This document shows positions 46,813 to 55,471 of a stretch of 64,000 nt of DNA, piece after piece. Source of the DNA: Bacteroides sp. 519 (GTDB lineage: Bacteria; Bacteroidota; Bacteroidia; Bacteroidales; Bacteroidaceae); contig NZ_QVMJ01000010.1 in the NCBI RefSeq assembly GCF_010500955.1, positions 1-64,000 of the forward strand, given 5' to 3'. Made by a program: the position numbers and the translations under genes. Below the pieces are notes generated by a model that made no database searches, had not been told where the DNA came from, and saw only the letters and a program-made list of their open reading frames with translations. The stretch's first letter is position 1. Each line of letters begins with the position of its first letter.

Positions 46813-48210
46813 ATGGGAATACAACCTAAAGAATTAAGCAAACTTGGATATACCAATAATATAGCTCGTAGTTTAGCAATATCAATAGTAAACAAACACT
46901 GCAAACACGACAGTAAAGATGCTATTAAAACCATTCTGACTGATTTATTGGAATATCCGGAAAAATATAAAAACAACGAAATATGGGGTAAATTGGCCGA
47001 ACACTTTTCGCCTACCCTAATAAATAAACAGTTCACAGTATATAACTTACGTAACGAGCCTTTAAACTATAAAACATATGGAAACAAATTTATTGATAGC
47101 TTAGCTAAACAACAAATGCAACTCGCCATGCAACTACCTGTTACCATTGCAGGAGCATTAATGCCCGATGCGCATGCCGGATACGGATTACCGATAGGTG
47201 GTGTTTTGGCTGTAGAAAATGCTGTTATTCCTTATGCAGTAGGACTGGATATTGGCTGCAGAATGCATCTTACTATTTTTGATGCACGAACAGATTTTTT
47301 GAAACGATACTCACACGGGATAAAGGAGGCCTTAAAGAGTTTTACACATTTTGGAATGGAAGGTGGATTAACTTTTAGTCAGGAACATGAAATTCTTGAT
47401 CGTGCTGAATTTCAATCAACTGCATTATTAAAAGTTCTACATGGTAAAGCTGTTCGTCAACTAGGTACTTCGGGTGGTGGAAATCATTTTGTGGAATTCG
47501 GCGAACTGGAATTAAAAGAGAATAATGCACTTAACCTGCCTTCGGGAGATTATGTAGCACTTCTCTCCCACTCCGGATCGCGTGGTATGGGAGCAGCCAT
47601 AGCCAAACATTATAGCGACATTGCCCGTGAGGTTTGTAAACTACCTCGCGAAGCCCAACATTTTGCATGGTTAAATTTGGATACAGAAGCCGGACAAGAA
47701 TATTGGTTAAGCATGAATCTGGCTGGAGATTTTGCCCGTGCCTGCCACGAAAGAATCAGTATAAATCTGGGTAAGGCATTGGGATTGAAGCCAATAGCCA
47801 ATGTTAGCAATCACCATAATTTTGCCTGGAGAGAAGAAATAGCTCCCGGACGTTATGCCATTGTTCACCGCAAAGGAGCCACGCCTGCCGGAAAAAATCA
47901 ACTGGGATTGATACCCGGAAGTATGGCAACACCCGGATATCTGGTTTGTGGAAAAGGAATTGATGAATCCTTGAATTCTGCATCACACGGGGCAGGCAGA
48001 GCTATGTCGCGCCAAAAAGCAAAAGAACAGTTTACACAATCTGCTTTAAAGAAAATGCTTTCGCAGGCTGGTGTTACCCTGTTGGGAGGTAGTGTAGAAG
48101 AAACTCCACTGGCATACAAGAATATTGACCGTATTATGACAGCACAAGAATCGTTAGTAGACATACATGGCAAATTTATGCCTAAAATAGTTAGAATGAA
48201 TAAAGAATAA
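46813..48210 (+). CDS. rtcB: RtcB-family RNA ligase
   Basis: RtcB joins RNA ends bearing 2',3'-cyclic phosphate (or 3'-phosphate) and 5'-OH, using GTP and Mn2+. The 465-residue protein has the metal-binding Cys149 in GLDIGCRMH, PDAHAGYGLPIGG upstream of it, LGTSGGGNHFVEFG, HSGSRGMGA (from His253) and HHNFAWRE, with the C-terminal GAGRAMSR. I start at 46813 (MGIQPKELSK), since the residues before it read through the leader. The prfH gene follows 5 bp later, which marks this as the RtcB2-type ligase of the rescue pair rather than the tRNA-splicing-type housekeeping copy. Confidence 0.93.
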   Translation: MGIQPKELSKLGYTNNIARSLAISIVNKHCKHDSKDAIKTILTDLLEYPEKYKNNEIWGKLAEHFSPTLINKQFTVYNLRNEPLNYKTYGNKFIDSLAKQQMQLAMQLPVTIAGALMPDAHAGYGLPIGGVLAVENAVIPYAVGLDIGCRMHLTIFDARTDFLKRYSHGIKEALKSFTHFGMEGGLTFSQEHEILDRAEFQSTALLKVLHGKAVRQLGTSGGGNHFVEFGELELKENNALNLPSGDYVALLSHSGSRGMGAAIAKHYSDIAREVCKLPREAQHFAWLNLDTEAGQEYWLSMNLAGDFARACHERISINLGKALGLKPIANVSNHHNFAWREEIAPGRYAIVHRKGATPAGKNQLGLIPGSMATPGYLVCGKGIDESLNSASHGAGRAMSRQKAKEQFTQSALKKMLSQAGVTLLGGSVEETPLAYKNIDRIMTAQESLVDIHGKFMPKIVRMNKE

Positions 48211-48215
48211 AAACA

Positions 48216-48836
48216 ATGGAAAACAAAATATATCTTCAAATTACGTCTGGCCGTGGTCCTGCCGAATGCTGCCGTGTAGTAGCTTTGGTTTTGGAGAAAA
48301 TTATAAAACAAGCCCGGATAATGAAACTCAATGCTGAGATATTATACCGAGAAGAAGGTCCGCTAAACCGGACCCTTCTTTCGGCTATTCTATCACTGGA
48401 AGGAAGCAATTGCAACCAATTAGTTGAAGAATGGCAAGGCACAATTCAGTGGATTGCCCAAAGCCCTTACCGCATTTATCATAAAAGAAAAAACTGGTTT
48501 ATAGGTATTAACAGCTACAAATCTCCCCAATTGTTTGCTTTTAATGATAAAGATATTACTTATCAAACATTGCGAGCATCAGGACCCGGAGGACAACATG
48601 TAAACAAAACCGAGTCGGCTGTAAGAGCCACTCATGTTCCATCGGGAATAAGCGTTGTGGCAAGCGACGAACGTTCGCAAATCCAAAACAAAAAACTGGC
48701 TACCGAAAGATTACTTGTACGTTTAGCTGCCTGGCAGGTTGAACAAACCATGCAGGTAGCGCAGGAAAACTGGAATAACCACAATAATTTGAAACGAGGT
48801 AATCCGGTAAAAACAATAATGGAAGATTTAACCTAA
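48216..48836 (+). CDS. prfH: Peptide chain release factor-like protein PrfH
   Basis: This is a release-factor homologue that keeps the peptidyl-tRNA hydrolysis motif GGQ (residues 125-127, in SGPGGQHVNKTESAVRATH) but lacks the codon-reading domains of RF1/RF2. PrfH is nearly always encoded with an RtcB paralogue. In other bacteria the RtcB2-PrfH pair has been reported to rescue ribosomes cut in the 16S decoding centre: PrfH frees the stalled peptide and RtcB reseals the rRNA. The 206-residue length and the 5-bp gap to rtcB fit that pair. Confidence 0.92.
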   Translation: MENKIYLQITSGRGPAECCRVVALVLEKIIKQARIMKLNAEILYREEGPLNRTLLSAILSLEGSNCNQLVEEWQGTIQWIAQSPYRIYHKRKNWFIGINSYKSPQLFAFNDKDITYQTLRASGPGGQHVNKTESAVRATHVPSGISVVASDERSQIQNKKLATERLLVRLAAWQVEQTMQVAQENWNNHNNLKRGNPVKTIMEDLT

Positions 48837-48850
48837 ATTATTCATATTTC

Positions 48851-48900
48851 AGAATGGAAGGAGTTATCGCTTCGCTAGGAGCTATAACTACTTCCATTCT
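48851..48900. repeat. Dispersed hairpin repeat, copy 1 (after prfH)
   Basis: AGAATGGAAG (48851-48860) pairs with CTTCCATTCT (48891-48900), and AGTTAT (48862-48867) with ATAACT (48884-48889). It may terminate the prfH message. The left 31 bases (48851-48881) recur exactly at 58892-58922, with similar flanking sequence upstream, so this is a repeat family. Confidence 0.8.
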
Positions 48901-48948
48901 TATGAAAAATACGAAAATATTATGTAACTTTGCGCTCCGAAACCTAAA

Positions 48949-49293
48949 ATGGTTATAGTGAAACTGGTTACAAGAAAAATACTACCCTTACTATTACTTA
49001 TAGTTCTTAATGTATATCAGATAAATGTACTTCTATTTATCCATGTACATTATTCTAAAGGCATTCCTGTTACCCATTTTCACCCTTTTAGCGGACAACA
49101 CGAACATCCGGACGACGGATTACATTTTATTGTCCATCTTTCCTCTTTTCTTTCATTAAATTCGGATTGTGGAATTACCTTAAAAAAACTTTTCCGTTCT
49201 ATTATTAAGGTATTGCAACCTATAAAAACAACTCCTGTTTTTAAGGAAGTCCATTTAAGAATCCCTTCACTAAGAGCACCTCCCTTATTTTAA
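48949..49293 (+). CDS. Small His-rich membrane-anchored protein
   Basis: This is a 114-residue protein I do not recognise. A hydrophobic segment (about 8-33) anchors it or acts as a signal, followed by a histidine-rich stretch (THFHPFSGQHEHPDDGLHFIVH, in which at least six His lie within about 25 residues) and a basic, Pro-rich tail. A TAACTTTG -7 word (48925-48932) precedes the start. It lies 135 bp upstream of a TonB receptor gene on the same strand with a hairpin between them. The His cluster suggests metal binding, so metal sensing or handling for the receptor is a fair guess, not more. Confidence 0.65.
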   Translation: MVIVKLVTRKILPLLLLIVLNVYQINVLLFIHVHYSKGIPVTHFHPFSGQHEHPDDGLHFIVHLSSFLSLNSDCGITLKKLFRSIIKVLQPIKTTPVFKEVHLRIPSLRAPPLF

Positions 49294-49352
49294 ATTATTT
49301 GCCCAGATTTACGCTTTGCTCAATAGCAAAATGTATACAATGTTTATAATTT

Positions 49353-49389
49353 GGTGTATCAAAAGTGCGATTGAACTTTTTGATACACC
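49353..49389. terminator. Hairpin between the His-rich gene and the TonB receptor gene
   Basis: GGTGTATCAAAA (49353-49364) pairs perfectly with TTTTGATACACC (49378-49389). It may end the first transcript or attenuate the receptor gene. A closely related hairpin lies at 52842-52880. Confidence 0.65.
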
Positions 49390-49427
49390 CAATAATCTAT
49401 TATTTATACTAATATATTCATTATTAA

Positions 49428-51722
49428 ATGAGAAATCTACTATATATACTTGCACTAGTGTGTGCAAGCATAAACCTTTATGGGGCTAATCCTATAAAAG
49501 AAGGCAACATGATAGCCGGACATGTTATTGTAAAAGGTACAGACGAAAACATACCATACGCCACTATATTAATTGTAGAAAAAGGTACCGGAACAGTTTC
49601 GAACGAAGAAGGACAATTTGAGTTTAAAAAACTAGCCGAAGGTAATTATACGCTTCGTGTTGAAGCATTAGGATATAAAACACAAGAGAAAGTTGTTACT
49701 GTAAGCTCACAGTTTACAGCAATTGTACACTTTAAAATGGAAGAAGAAAGTTTCATTACTGACGAAGTAGTAGTTTCGGCCAACAGGAACGAAGTTAGCC
49801 GAAAATCGGCTCCGGTTGTAGTGAATGTAATAACTCCCAAACTCTTTGAAACAGTTAATTCTGTAGATATGGCCAAAGCACTTAACTTTCAGTCTGGCCT
49901 CCGTGTAGAGAATAACTGTCAGAATTGTGCTTTCCCACAAGTCAGAATCAACGGATTAGAGGGGCCTTATTCACAGATATTAATCAATAGTCGGCCCATA
50001 ATCAGTGCTCTTTCTGGTGTTTACGGGTTGGAACAGATTCCTACAAATATGATTGAAAGAGTAGAGGTTGTTCGTGGTGGAGGATCGGCCTTATTTGGAG
50101 CCAATGCTGTGGGTGGTACAATTAATATTATAACTAAAGACCCTATAAACAACTCTTTCCAGGTATCAAGTTCCCTCTCTAATATGGATGGCCAGTCGTG
50201 GGAACAATACATGGGAGGCAATGTATCGTTGGTAGCCAAGGATAATTCGTATGGTATAGCCCTTTACGAAACATACCGCAACAGAAATCCCTACGACCGG
50301 GATGATGATGATTTTTCGGAGATTGGTAAATTAAATATGAATACGTTTGGCATGAGAGGATATTATCGCCCTACACACTTTAGTAAAATTAATATTGAAT
50401 ACCATACTACAAACGAATTTCGCCGTGGAGGTAATGCATTCGATCTGCAACCCCATGAAAGTGATATTACCGAGCAAACCAAACATGTAATAAACAGTGG
50501 AGGCATTAGCTATGATAATTTCTGGAATGAATATAAGCACAAGTTATCGGTATACGGATCTATTCAGCACGTAGATCGTAATAGTTATTACGGTGCACAG
50601 AAAGACGAATTTGCTTATGGAAAAACCGATGATCTGACTTGGGTGGCTGGAGCCATGTATGTGGGCAACATGGATAAACTATGGTTTGCACCAGCTACTT
50701 TTACTGGGGGAATTGAATACCAGCACAATGCCCTACACGACGTTATGACTGGTTATGAACGCAATATGAAACAGGAAGTGAAAATTGGCGGCGGATTTAT
50801 ACAGAACGAATGGAAGATGAGCCAACTAACTTTACTTGTTGGTGCGCGTTTGGACAAGCACAACCTGATTGATAATTTAATATTCAGTCCGCGTGTAAAC
50901 CTATTATATAAACCTTCTGATAGTTTTCAAGCCCGGGCCACCTATTCAACTGGTTTCCGTGCACCACAAGCTTACGACGAAGACCTGCATATTACCGCAG
51001 TAGGTGGCGAAGGTATTCAAATTAAATTAGCAGATAATCTACGCGAAGAGCGCTCAAATAGTTTCAGTGGTTCGGTAGATTGGACAGGATTATTTGGACA
51101 TTGGCAGGCAAATATTCTGCTGGAAGGATTTTATACAGAATTAAATCATGTTTTTGTTCTGGAAGATATAGGAGAAAATGAAAATGGCTATTTCGAAAAA
51201 GAGCGCCGTAACGGTAACGGAGCACGTGTATATGGATTAAATCTGGATGCAAAAATTGCTCATGGACGCACCGCCCAATTTCAGTTAGGATTTACAGCCC
51301 AAAGAAGTGAATATACTCAACATGAAGTTTGGGCCAAAGATCTGGATGAAAATCCATTAACCACGAAACGTATGCCACGTAGCCCTAACTATTATGGCTA
51401 TCTTACATTTACTTCTGCCCCAACCAGTAAATTCGATTTCTCTGTTTCGGGAGTATACACCGGAAAGATGATTGTTCCACACATGCCACACGAACAATCG
51501 CCCCGTATGGAGAAATCGCCCAATTTTATGGATGTAAACCTGAAGTTAAATTATACTTTCCCTTTACGCGATCATATTAAGATACAATTAAACGGAGGTA
51601 TTCAAAACATTTTCAATAGTTTCCAAAAAGACCTGGATAAGGGAGAGTATAGAGACTCGGGGTATTTCTATGGCCCTACTCAACCACGAACTCTCTTCGT
51701 TGGATTTAAAATTATGAATTGA
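49428..51722 (+). CDS. TonB-dependent outer membrane receptor with CarboxypepD-like N-terminus
   Basis: This 764-residue outer membrane transporter has a signal peptide (about 1-20), a carboxypeptidase-regulatory-like domain (about 28-110, GHVIVKGTDENIPYATILI), a plug domain (about 120-235, with VRINGLEGPYSQILINSRP and RVEVVRGGGSALFGANAVGG) and a 22-strand barrel ending LFVGFKIMN. NNCQNCAF in the plug places two Cys close together. It is of the iron/cobalamin/haem/copper type, not the SusC type, and no SusD gene follows. The His-rich gene upstream and AraC regulator downstream suggest a small regulated metal-uptake locus. Confidence 0.92.
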   Translation: MRNLLYILALVCASINLYGANPIKEGNMIAGHVIVKGTDENIPYATILIVEKGTGTVSNEEGQFEFKKLAEGNYTLRVEALGYKTQEKVVTVSSQFTAIVHFKMEEESFITDEVVVSANRNEVSRKSAPVVVNVITPKLFETVNSVDMAKALNFQSGLRVENNCQNCAFPQVRINGLEGPYSQILINSRPIISALSGVYGLEQIPTNMIERVEVVRGGGSALFGANAVGGTINIITKDPINNSFQVSSSLSNMDGQSWEQYMGGNVSLVAKDNSYGIALYETYRNRNPYDRDDDDFSEIGKLNMNTFGMRGYYRPTHFSKINIEYHTTNEFRRGGNAFDLQPHESDITEQTKHVINSGGISYDNFWNEYKHKLSVYGSIQHVDRNSYYGAQKDEFAYGKTDDLTWVAGAMYVGNMDKLWFAPATFTGGIEYQHNALHDVMTGYERNMKQEVKIGGGFIQNEWKMSQLTLLVGARLDKHNLIDNLIFSPRVNLLYKPSDSFQARATYSTGFRAPQAYDEDLHITAVGGEGIQIKLADNLREERSNSFSGSVDWTGLFGHWQANILLEGFYTELNHVFVLEDIGENENGYFEKERRNGNGARVYGLNLDAKIAHGRTAQFQLGFTAQRSEYTQHEVWAKDLDENPLTTKRMPRSPNYYGYLTFTSAPTSKFDFSVSGVYTGKMIVPHMPHEQSPRMEKSPNFMDVNLKLNYTFPLRDHIKIQLNGGIQNIFNSFQKDLDKGEYRDSGYFYGPTQPRTLFVGFKIMN

Positions 51723-51750
51723 TACTTTTCGGAACATTATAGTTGCAATT

Positions 51751-51795
51751 TATCCTGTATATGGTTGTTTTTGCCATATACAGGATATTTTGTAA
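51751..51795 (+). terminator. Terminator of the TonB receptor gene
   Basis: TATCCTGTATATGG (51751-51764) is the exact complement of 51774-51787, with a 9-base loop, followed by TTTTG. Confidence 0.82.
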
Positions 51796-51938
51796 GATAA
51801 ATGTAACATTCTGCTCATATCTACACCTCGAAAAAAGTTCCATATCACACAATAAATAGCCCAAAACTCTTATTTTTGTATTTTCTGTCTTGATTCAAGC
51901 TGATTTTATCTATAAGTTTGTAAAAAAGTGCAAAAAAG

Positions 51939-52817
51939 ATGAATGAAATGACCTCACTACAACTTGAATCTCTTCCAGTTTTTCAAGAACCCAGAAAAGT
52001 AAATCGTATGAATGACGATTTCTACATTTTTAATGATCTAAAGAGTATGCCGATTTACGAAGTACCTACCAGATTAGATACAACCGTACTATCGGTTTGT
52101 CTTGATGGGTACACGCGGATAGGCGTTAATATGCAAGAATATTATGTTGGACCAGGTTCTTTAATCATTGCCTTACCCGACCAGATTATACACAGTATGG
52201 AAATCAGTGATGATTATCAAGGTATAGTAATTGCTATTTCACGGAAATATACAGATGAAGTTTTTCCAAAAATAAAAGTAATTCTTCCATTTTTCTTTTA
52301 TACAAAAGAATACCCATGCTTAAACCTTGAAGGTAATGAACTGAGTTTTATAATGGAGTATTACAACCTATTCTGGGAAAGGATAAATGAGGATAGAAGA
52401 ACTACAAAAGAAATTATTCTTACGCTGATTACAGCCATGTTTTACGAGATATATAACATATATGATACCCGTATTCCTCGTAAAACAGAAAAAAGAAACA
52501 GAAAAGAAGTAATATATGATCAGTTCATGAGATTACTGTCAGAAAATTACCGAAAAGAAAGAAGTGTTAACTACTATGCCAAAGCGCTATGCTTAACCCC
52601 CAAACACCTATCGAGTGTGGTTAAAAAAACAAGCGGACGCACTGCGGGCGAATGGATTGATAATTTCGTTATTTTCGAAGCTAAATCTCTGCTCCGGTCT
52701 TCACAACTTAATATTCAGGAAATTGCAGACGAACTAAACTTTGCTAACCAATCTTTCTTCGGAAAGTATTTTAAGCACTATACCGGAATGTCGCCAAAAG
52801 AGTTCAGACGTTCATAA
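51939..52817 (+). CDS. AraC-family transcriptional regulator
   Basis: This 292-residue regulator has an N-terminal sensory domain (about 40-170, cupin-like, with YVGPGSLIIALPDQIIHSME) and a C-terminal double helix-turn-helix (about 190-292): YYAKALCLTPKHLSSVVKKTSGRTA and IQEIADELNFANQSFFGKYFKHYTGMSPKEFRR, the classic AraC signature. It lies 216 bp after the TonB receptor gene with a terminator between, so it has its own promoter. A link to the receptor is likely by position only. Confidence 0.92.
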   Translation: MNEMTSLQLESLPVFQEPRKVNRMNDDFYIFNDLKSMPIYEVPTRLDTTVLSVCLDGYTRIGVNMQEYYVGPGSLIIALPDQIIHSMEISDDYQGIVIAISRKYTDEVFPKIKVILPFFFYTKEYPCLNLEGNELSFIMEYYNLFWERINEDRRTTKEIILTLITAMFYEIYNIYDTRIPRKTEKRNRKEVIYDQFMRLLSENYRKERSVNYYAKALCLTPKHLSSVVKKTSGRTAGEWIDNFVIFEAKSLLRSSQLNIQEIADELNFANQSFFGKYFKHYTGMSPKEFRRS

Positions 52818-52841
52818 ATTCAACCTCTAACTATGTATCAA

Positions 52842-52880
52842 GAGGGTGTATTAAAAGTGAAAGTTCTTTTATACACCCTC
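52842..52880. terminator. Bidirectional hairpin between AraC and IMPACT genes
   Basis: GAGGGTGTATTAAAAG (52842-52857) pairs, with one bulge, with CTTTTATACACCCTC (52866-52880). The right arm contains the stop codon and last codons of the convergent IMPACT gene. It resembles the hairpin at 49353-49389. Confidence 0.75.
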
Positions 52881-53471
52881 CTCTATTCGTGCAGAATCTA
52901 CTTTTTCCAATCTTTCTCTCAACCGGGGCATTAATGATTTTCGGATGCGTAAAGTCATTTCACAGTCCATATCATAGCTCTGGTTAATAATTGCCGGCTC
53001 TTCTTCTTTAACAATGCGCATTATATCATTCATAAAAGGCCATTCAAATGTTACTGTAATATCTTCATCTACTGTTTTTTCAATTATCGTAGCATTCGTA
53101 ATGGCTTCGGCCGCAGCTGCCTTATAAGCAACAATTAAACCACTGGTTCCTAGTTTTATTCCCCCGAAATAGCGAACAACAATAATAAGGATATCAGTAA
53201 GTTCGTTAGAGTTTATCTGTCCAAGTATAGGCTTACCGGCAGTACCCGAAGGTTCTCCGTTATCATTTGCCCGAAAATCTTTCCTTTCGGGCCCCAACAT
53301 ATATGCATAACAAACATGGCGGGCATCATAATATTTTTTTTGATAATAATCCAGATGCTCTTTTATTTGCTCTGCACTGGTTACAGGTAGTGCAATACCT
53401 ATAAATTTACTACGTTTTTCTGTATATACACTTTCAGAAGGTTCGGATATGGTTTTATAAATATCATCCAT
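52869..53471 (-). CDS. YigZ/IMPACT family protein
   Basis: This 200-residue cytosolic protein has the IMPACT N-domain (about 14-125: KRSKFIGIALPVTS, DARHVCYAYMLG, DNGEPSGTAGKPIL and VVRYFGGIKLGTSGLIVAYK), a strong signature, and a C-terminal DUF1949-type ferredoxin-like domain. The function of bacterial members is unclear; eukaryotic IMPACT regulates the translation kinase GCN2. It lies 6 bp after ugd on the same strand. Confidence 0.92.
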   Translation of the reverse strand: MDDIYKTISEPSESVYTEKRSKFIGIALPVTSAEQIKEHLDYYQKKYYDARHVCYAYMLGPERKDFRANDNGEPSGTAGKPILGQINSNELTDILIIVVRYFGGIKLGTSGLIVAYKAAAAEAITNATIIEKTVDEDITVTFEWPFMNDIMRIVKEEEPAIINQSYDMDCEMTLRIRKSLMPRLRERLEKVDSARIEEGV

Positions 53472-53477
53472 AACAAC

Positions 53478-54791
53478 CTATTTTCCAATACAAGTATAAT
53501 AAAATCCCAGGATTTCCATTTCTTTTTTATCGTAGATATTTCGTCCGTCGAAAACAACAGGCTGGTTTATCGCTTTTTTTATTACAGGCCATGACGGTAA
53601 ACGAAACTCTTTCCATTCTGTAACAAGCAATAAAGCATCTGCATCTAAAACAGCATCATATATATCATTAGCATAATAAATAGAATCACCCAACCTTCTG
53701 CGGGTTTCGTCCATTGCAGCCGGATCATAAGCGCGAACTTTACACCCCGATTCAAGTAACTTATTAATAAGTATTAAAGAAGGTGCTTCGCGCATATCAT
53801 CAGTTTCCGGTTTAAATGATAGTCCCCACAAAGCAATAGTTTTACCTTTTAAATCGTCATTAAAATATTTCTGTAACTTAGTAAACAATACACTTTTCTG
53901 AGTTTCATTTACATCTTCTACTGCTTTGAGTACCCGCATCTCGTATCCATGCTGTTCGGCAGTTTTAATAAGGGCTTTTATATCTTTAGGAAAACAAGAA
54001 CCTCCATAGCCAATTCCGGGATACAGGAATTTACGGCCAATTCGCGAATCGGAACCAATTCCATTACGGACCATATTCACATCGGCTCCAACCAATTCAC
54101 AAAGATTAGCTATATCATTCATAAAACTAATACGTGTAGCCAACATTGAATTTGCTGCATACTTGGTCATTTCTGCCGAAGGAACATCCATAAAAATTAC
54201 CCGGAAGTTATTCAATAAAAATGGTTTGTATAGTTTGGACATTAGTTTTTCGGCACGGTCGGTTTCTACTCCTACCACAACACGGTCGGGGCTCATAAAA
54301 TCGTCAACAGCATTTCCTTCTTTCAAAAACTCGGGATTTGAGGCTATATCAAACTCAATATCAACTCCTCTTTTCTTCTGTTCTTCTTTTATAGCTGCTT
54401 TTACCTTTGCTGCTGTTCCTACAGGAACCGTACTTTTGGTAACAACTAAAAGATATTTATTCATATTCCGGCCAATAGTGCGGGCTACTTCCAGTACATA
54501 CTTCAGATCGGCACTTCCATCTTCGTCCGGTGGGGTACCAACTGCACTGAAAACTACTTCTACATCATCTAGTACACTTTCTAACGAAGTAGTAAAATGT
54601 AGCCTTCCTGCTTTATGATTACGCAAAACCATATCTTCGAGTCCATTTTCATAGATGGGAAGAATTCCTTTTTGCAAATTTTCAATTTTCTCTTTATTGG
54701 TATCTACACAAATTACATTTACCCCTATTTCGGCAAAACAGGTTCCTGTAACTAAACCAACATAACCGGTTCCTACAATAGCTATATTCAT
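53478..54791 (-). CDS. ugd: UDP-glucose 6-dehydrogenase
   Basis: Ugd oxidises UDP-glucose to UDP-glucuronate with NAD+, supplying surface polysaccharide synthesis. The 437-residue protein has the N-terminal Rossmann motif GTGYVGLVTGTCFAE, NPEFLKEGNAVDDF (substrate site), the catalytic Cys in GIGYGGSCFPKDIKAL (about residue 260) and WGLSFKPETDDMREAPS. It follows rfbC by 22 bp, so both belong to a nucleotide-sugar operon. Confidence 0.95.
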   Translation of the reverse strand: MNIAIVGTGYVGLVTGTCFAEIGVNVICVDTNKEKIENLQKGILPIYENGLEDMVLRNHKAGRLHFTTSLESVLDDVEVVFSAVGTPPDEDGSADLKYVLEVARTIGRNMNKYLLVVTKSTVPVGTAAKVKAAIKEEQKKRGVDIEFDIASNPEFLKEGNAVDDFMSPDRVVVGVETDRAEKLMSKLYKPFLLNNFRVIFMDVPSAEMTKYAANSMLATRISFMNDIANLCELVGADVNMVRNGIGSDSRIGRKFLYPGIGYGGSCFPKDIKALIKTAEQHGYEMRVLKAVEDVNETQKSVLFTKLQKYFNDDLKGKTIALWGLSFKPETDDMREAPSLILINKLLESGCKVRAYDPAAMDETRRRLGDSIYYANDIYDAVLDADALLLVTEWKEFRLPSWPVIKKAINQPVVFDGRNIYDKKEMEILGFYYTCIGK

Positions 54792-54813
54792 ATCAGTAAT
54801 TTTTTATTCAAAA

Positions 54814-55362
54814 TTATTCAAAAGAGTCAGCATTACCAAATGGTTTCCCTAATTTATCTTTTTCCGAAAGAATTAAGTCGAACTCTCCTATTGGCCAATC
54901 AATATTTAAAGCTTGGTCATTGAACAGCAAAGTTCTTTCGGCAGCAGGTGTGTACACATTATCAACTTTATAAGTAAAAATAGCTTTTTCGCTTAGCACC
55001 AAAAAGCCATGAGCAAACCCACGAGGTATGTATATCTGACGTTTATTATCTTCACTTAACTCAACACTTATATGTTTGCCAAATGTGGGAGACGATTTTC
55101 GCATATCCACAGCAACATCCAACACCCTACCCTGAATAACACGAACTAATTTGGCTTGACTAAATTCACCTGTTTGATAATGTAATCCTCTTAATACCCC
55201 ATAGGATGATTGCGATTCATTATCTTGAATAAAATTAACCGGTCCTATATTCTTTTGAAATTCTTCCATTTTGAACGATTCCATAAAATAGCCGCGGGTA
55301 TCTGAGAAAACTCTAGGTTGTATAATCCATACACCATCAATTTCTGTTTGAATATAGTTCAT
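54814..55362 (-). CDS. rfbC: dTDP-4-dehydrorhamnose 3,5-epimerase
   Basis: RmlC/RfbC epimerises dTDP-4-keto-6-deoxyglucose in dTDP-L-rhamnose synthesis. The 182-residue cupin has FSDTRGYFMESF, FIQDNESQSSYGVLRGLHYQ with the catalytic His, and IPRGFAHGFLVLSE. The start at 55362 is set by the promoter at 55386-55417; the longer frame to 55422 would begin upstream of the transcript start. The other rml genes are not in the window. The operon order is rfbC-ugd-IMPACT. Confidence 0.94.
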   Translation of the reverse strand: MNYIQTEIDGVWIIQPRVFSDTRGYFMESFKMEEFQKNIGPVNFIQDNESQSSYGVLRGLHYQTGEFSQAKLVRVIQGRVLDVAVDMRKSSPTFGKHISVELSEDNKRQIYIPRGFAHGFLVLSEKAIFTYKVDNVYTPAAERTLLFNDQALNIDWPIGEFDLILSEKDKLGKPFGNADSFE

Positions 55363-55385
55363 TGTTCTAACGTTTTTATTGGGAA

Positions 55386-55417
55386 CAAAGATAGATAATT
55401 TCTTCACATTCAACAAA
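55386..55417 (-). promoter_or_regulatory. Promoter of the rfbC-ugd operon
   Basis: On the minus strand TTTG (55414-55417) is followed after 20 bases by TATCTTTG (55386-55393). The transcript would start near 55379, with a leader of about 17 bases. Confidence 0.72.
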
Positions 55418-55419
55418 AA

Positions 55420-55450
55420 CACCCGAATGTAAAGGAATTACATCCGGGTG
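55420..55450 (-). terminator. Terminator after the ThuA gene
   Basis: CACCCGAATGTAA (55420-55432) pairs with TTACATCCGGGTG (55438-55450) with one mismatch and a 5-base loop. On the minus strand TTTTTGTTG follows, overlapping the -33 region of the rfbC promoter. Confidence 0.75.
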
Positions 55451-55471
55451 AAGATTATTTCTATAATAATT

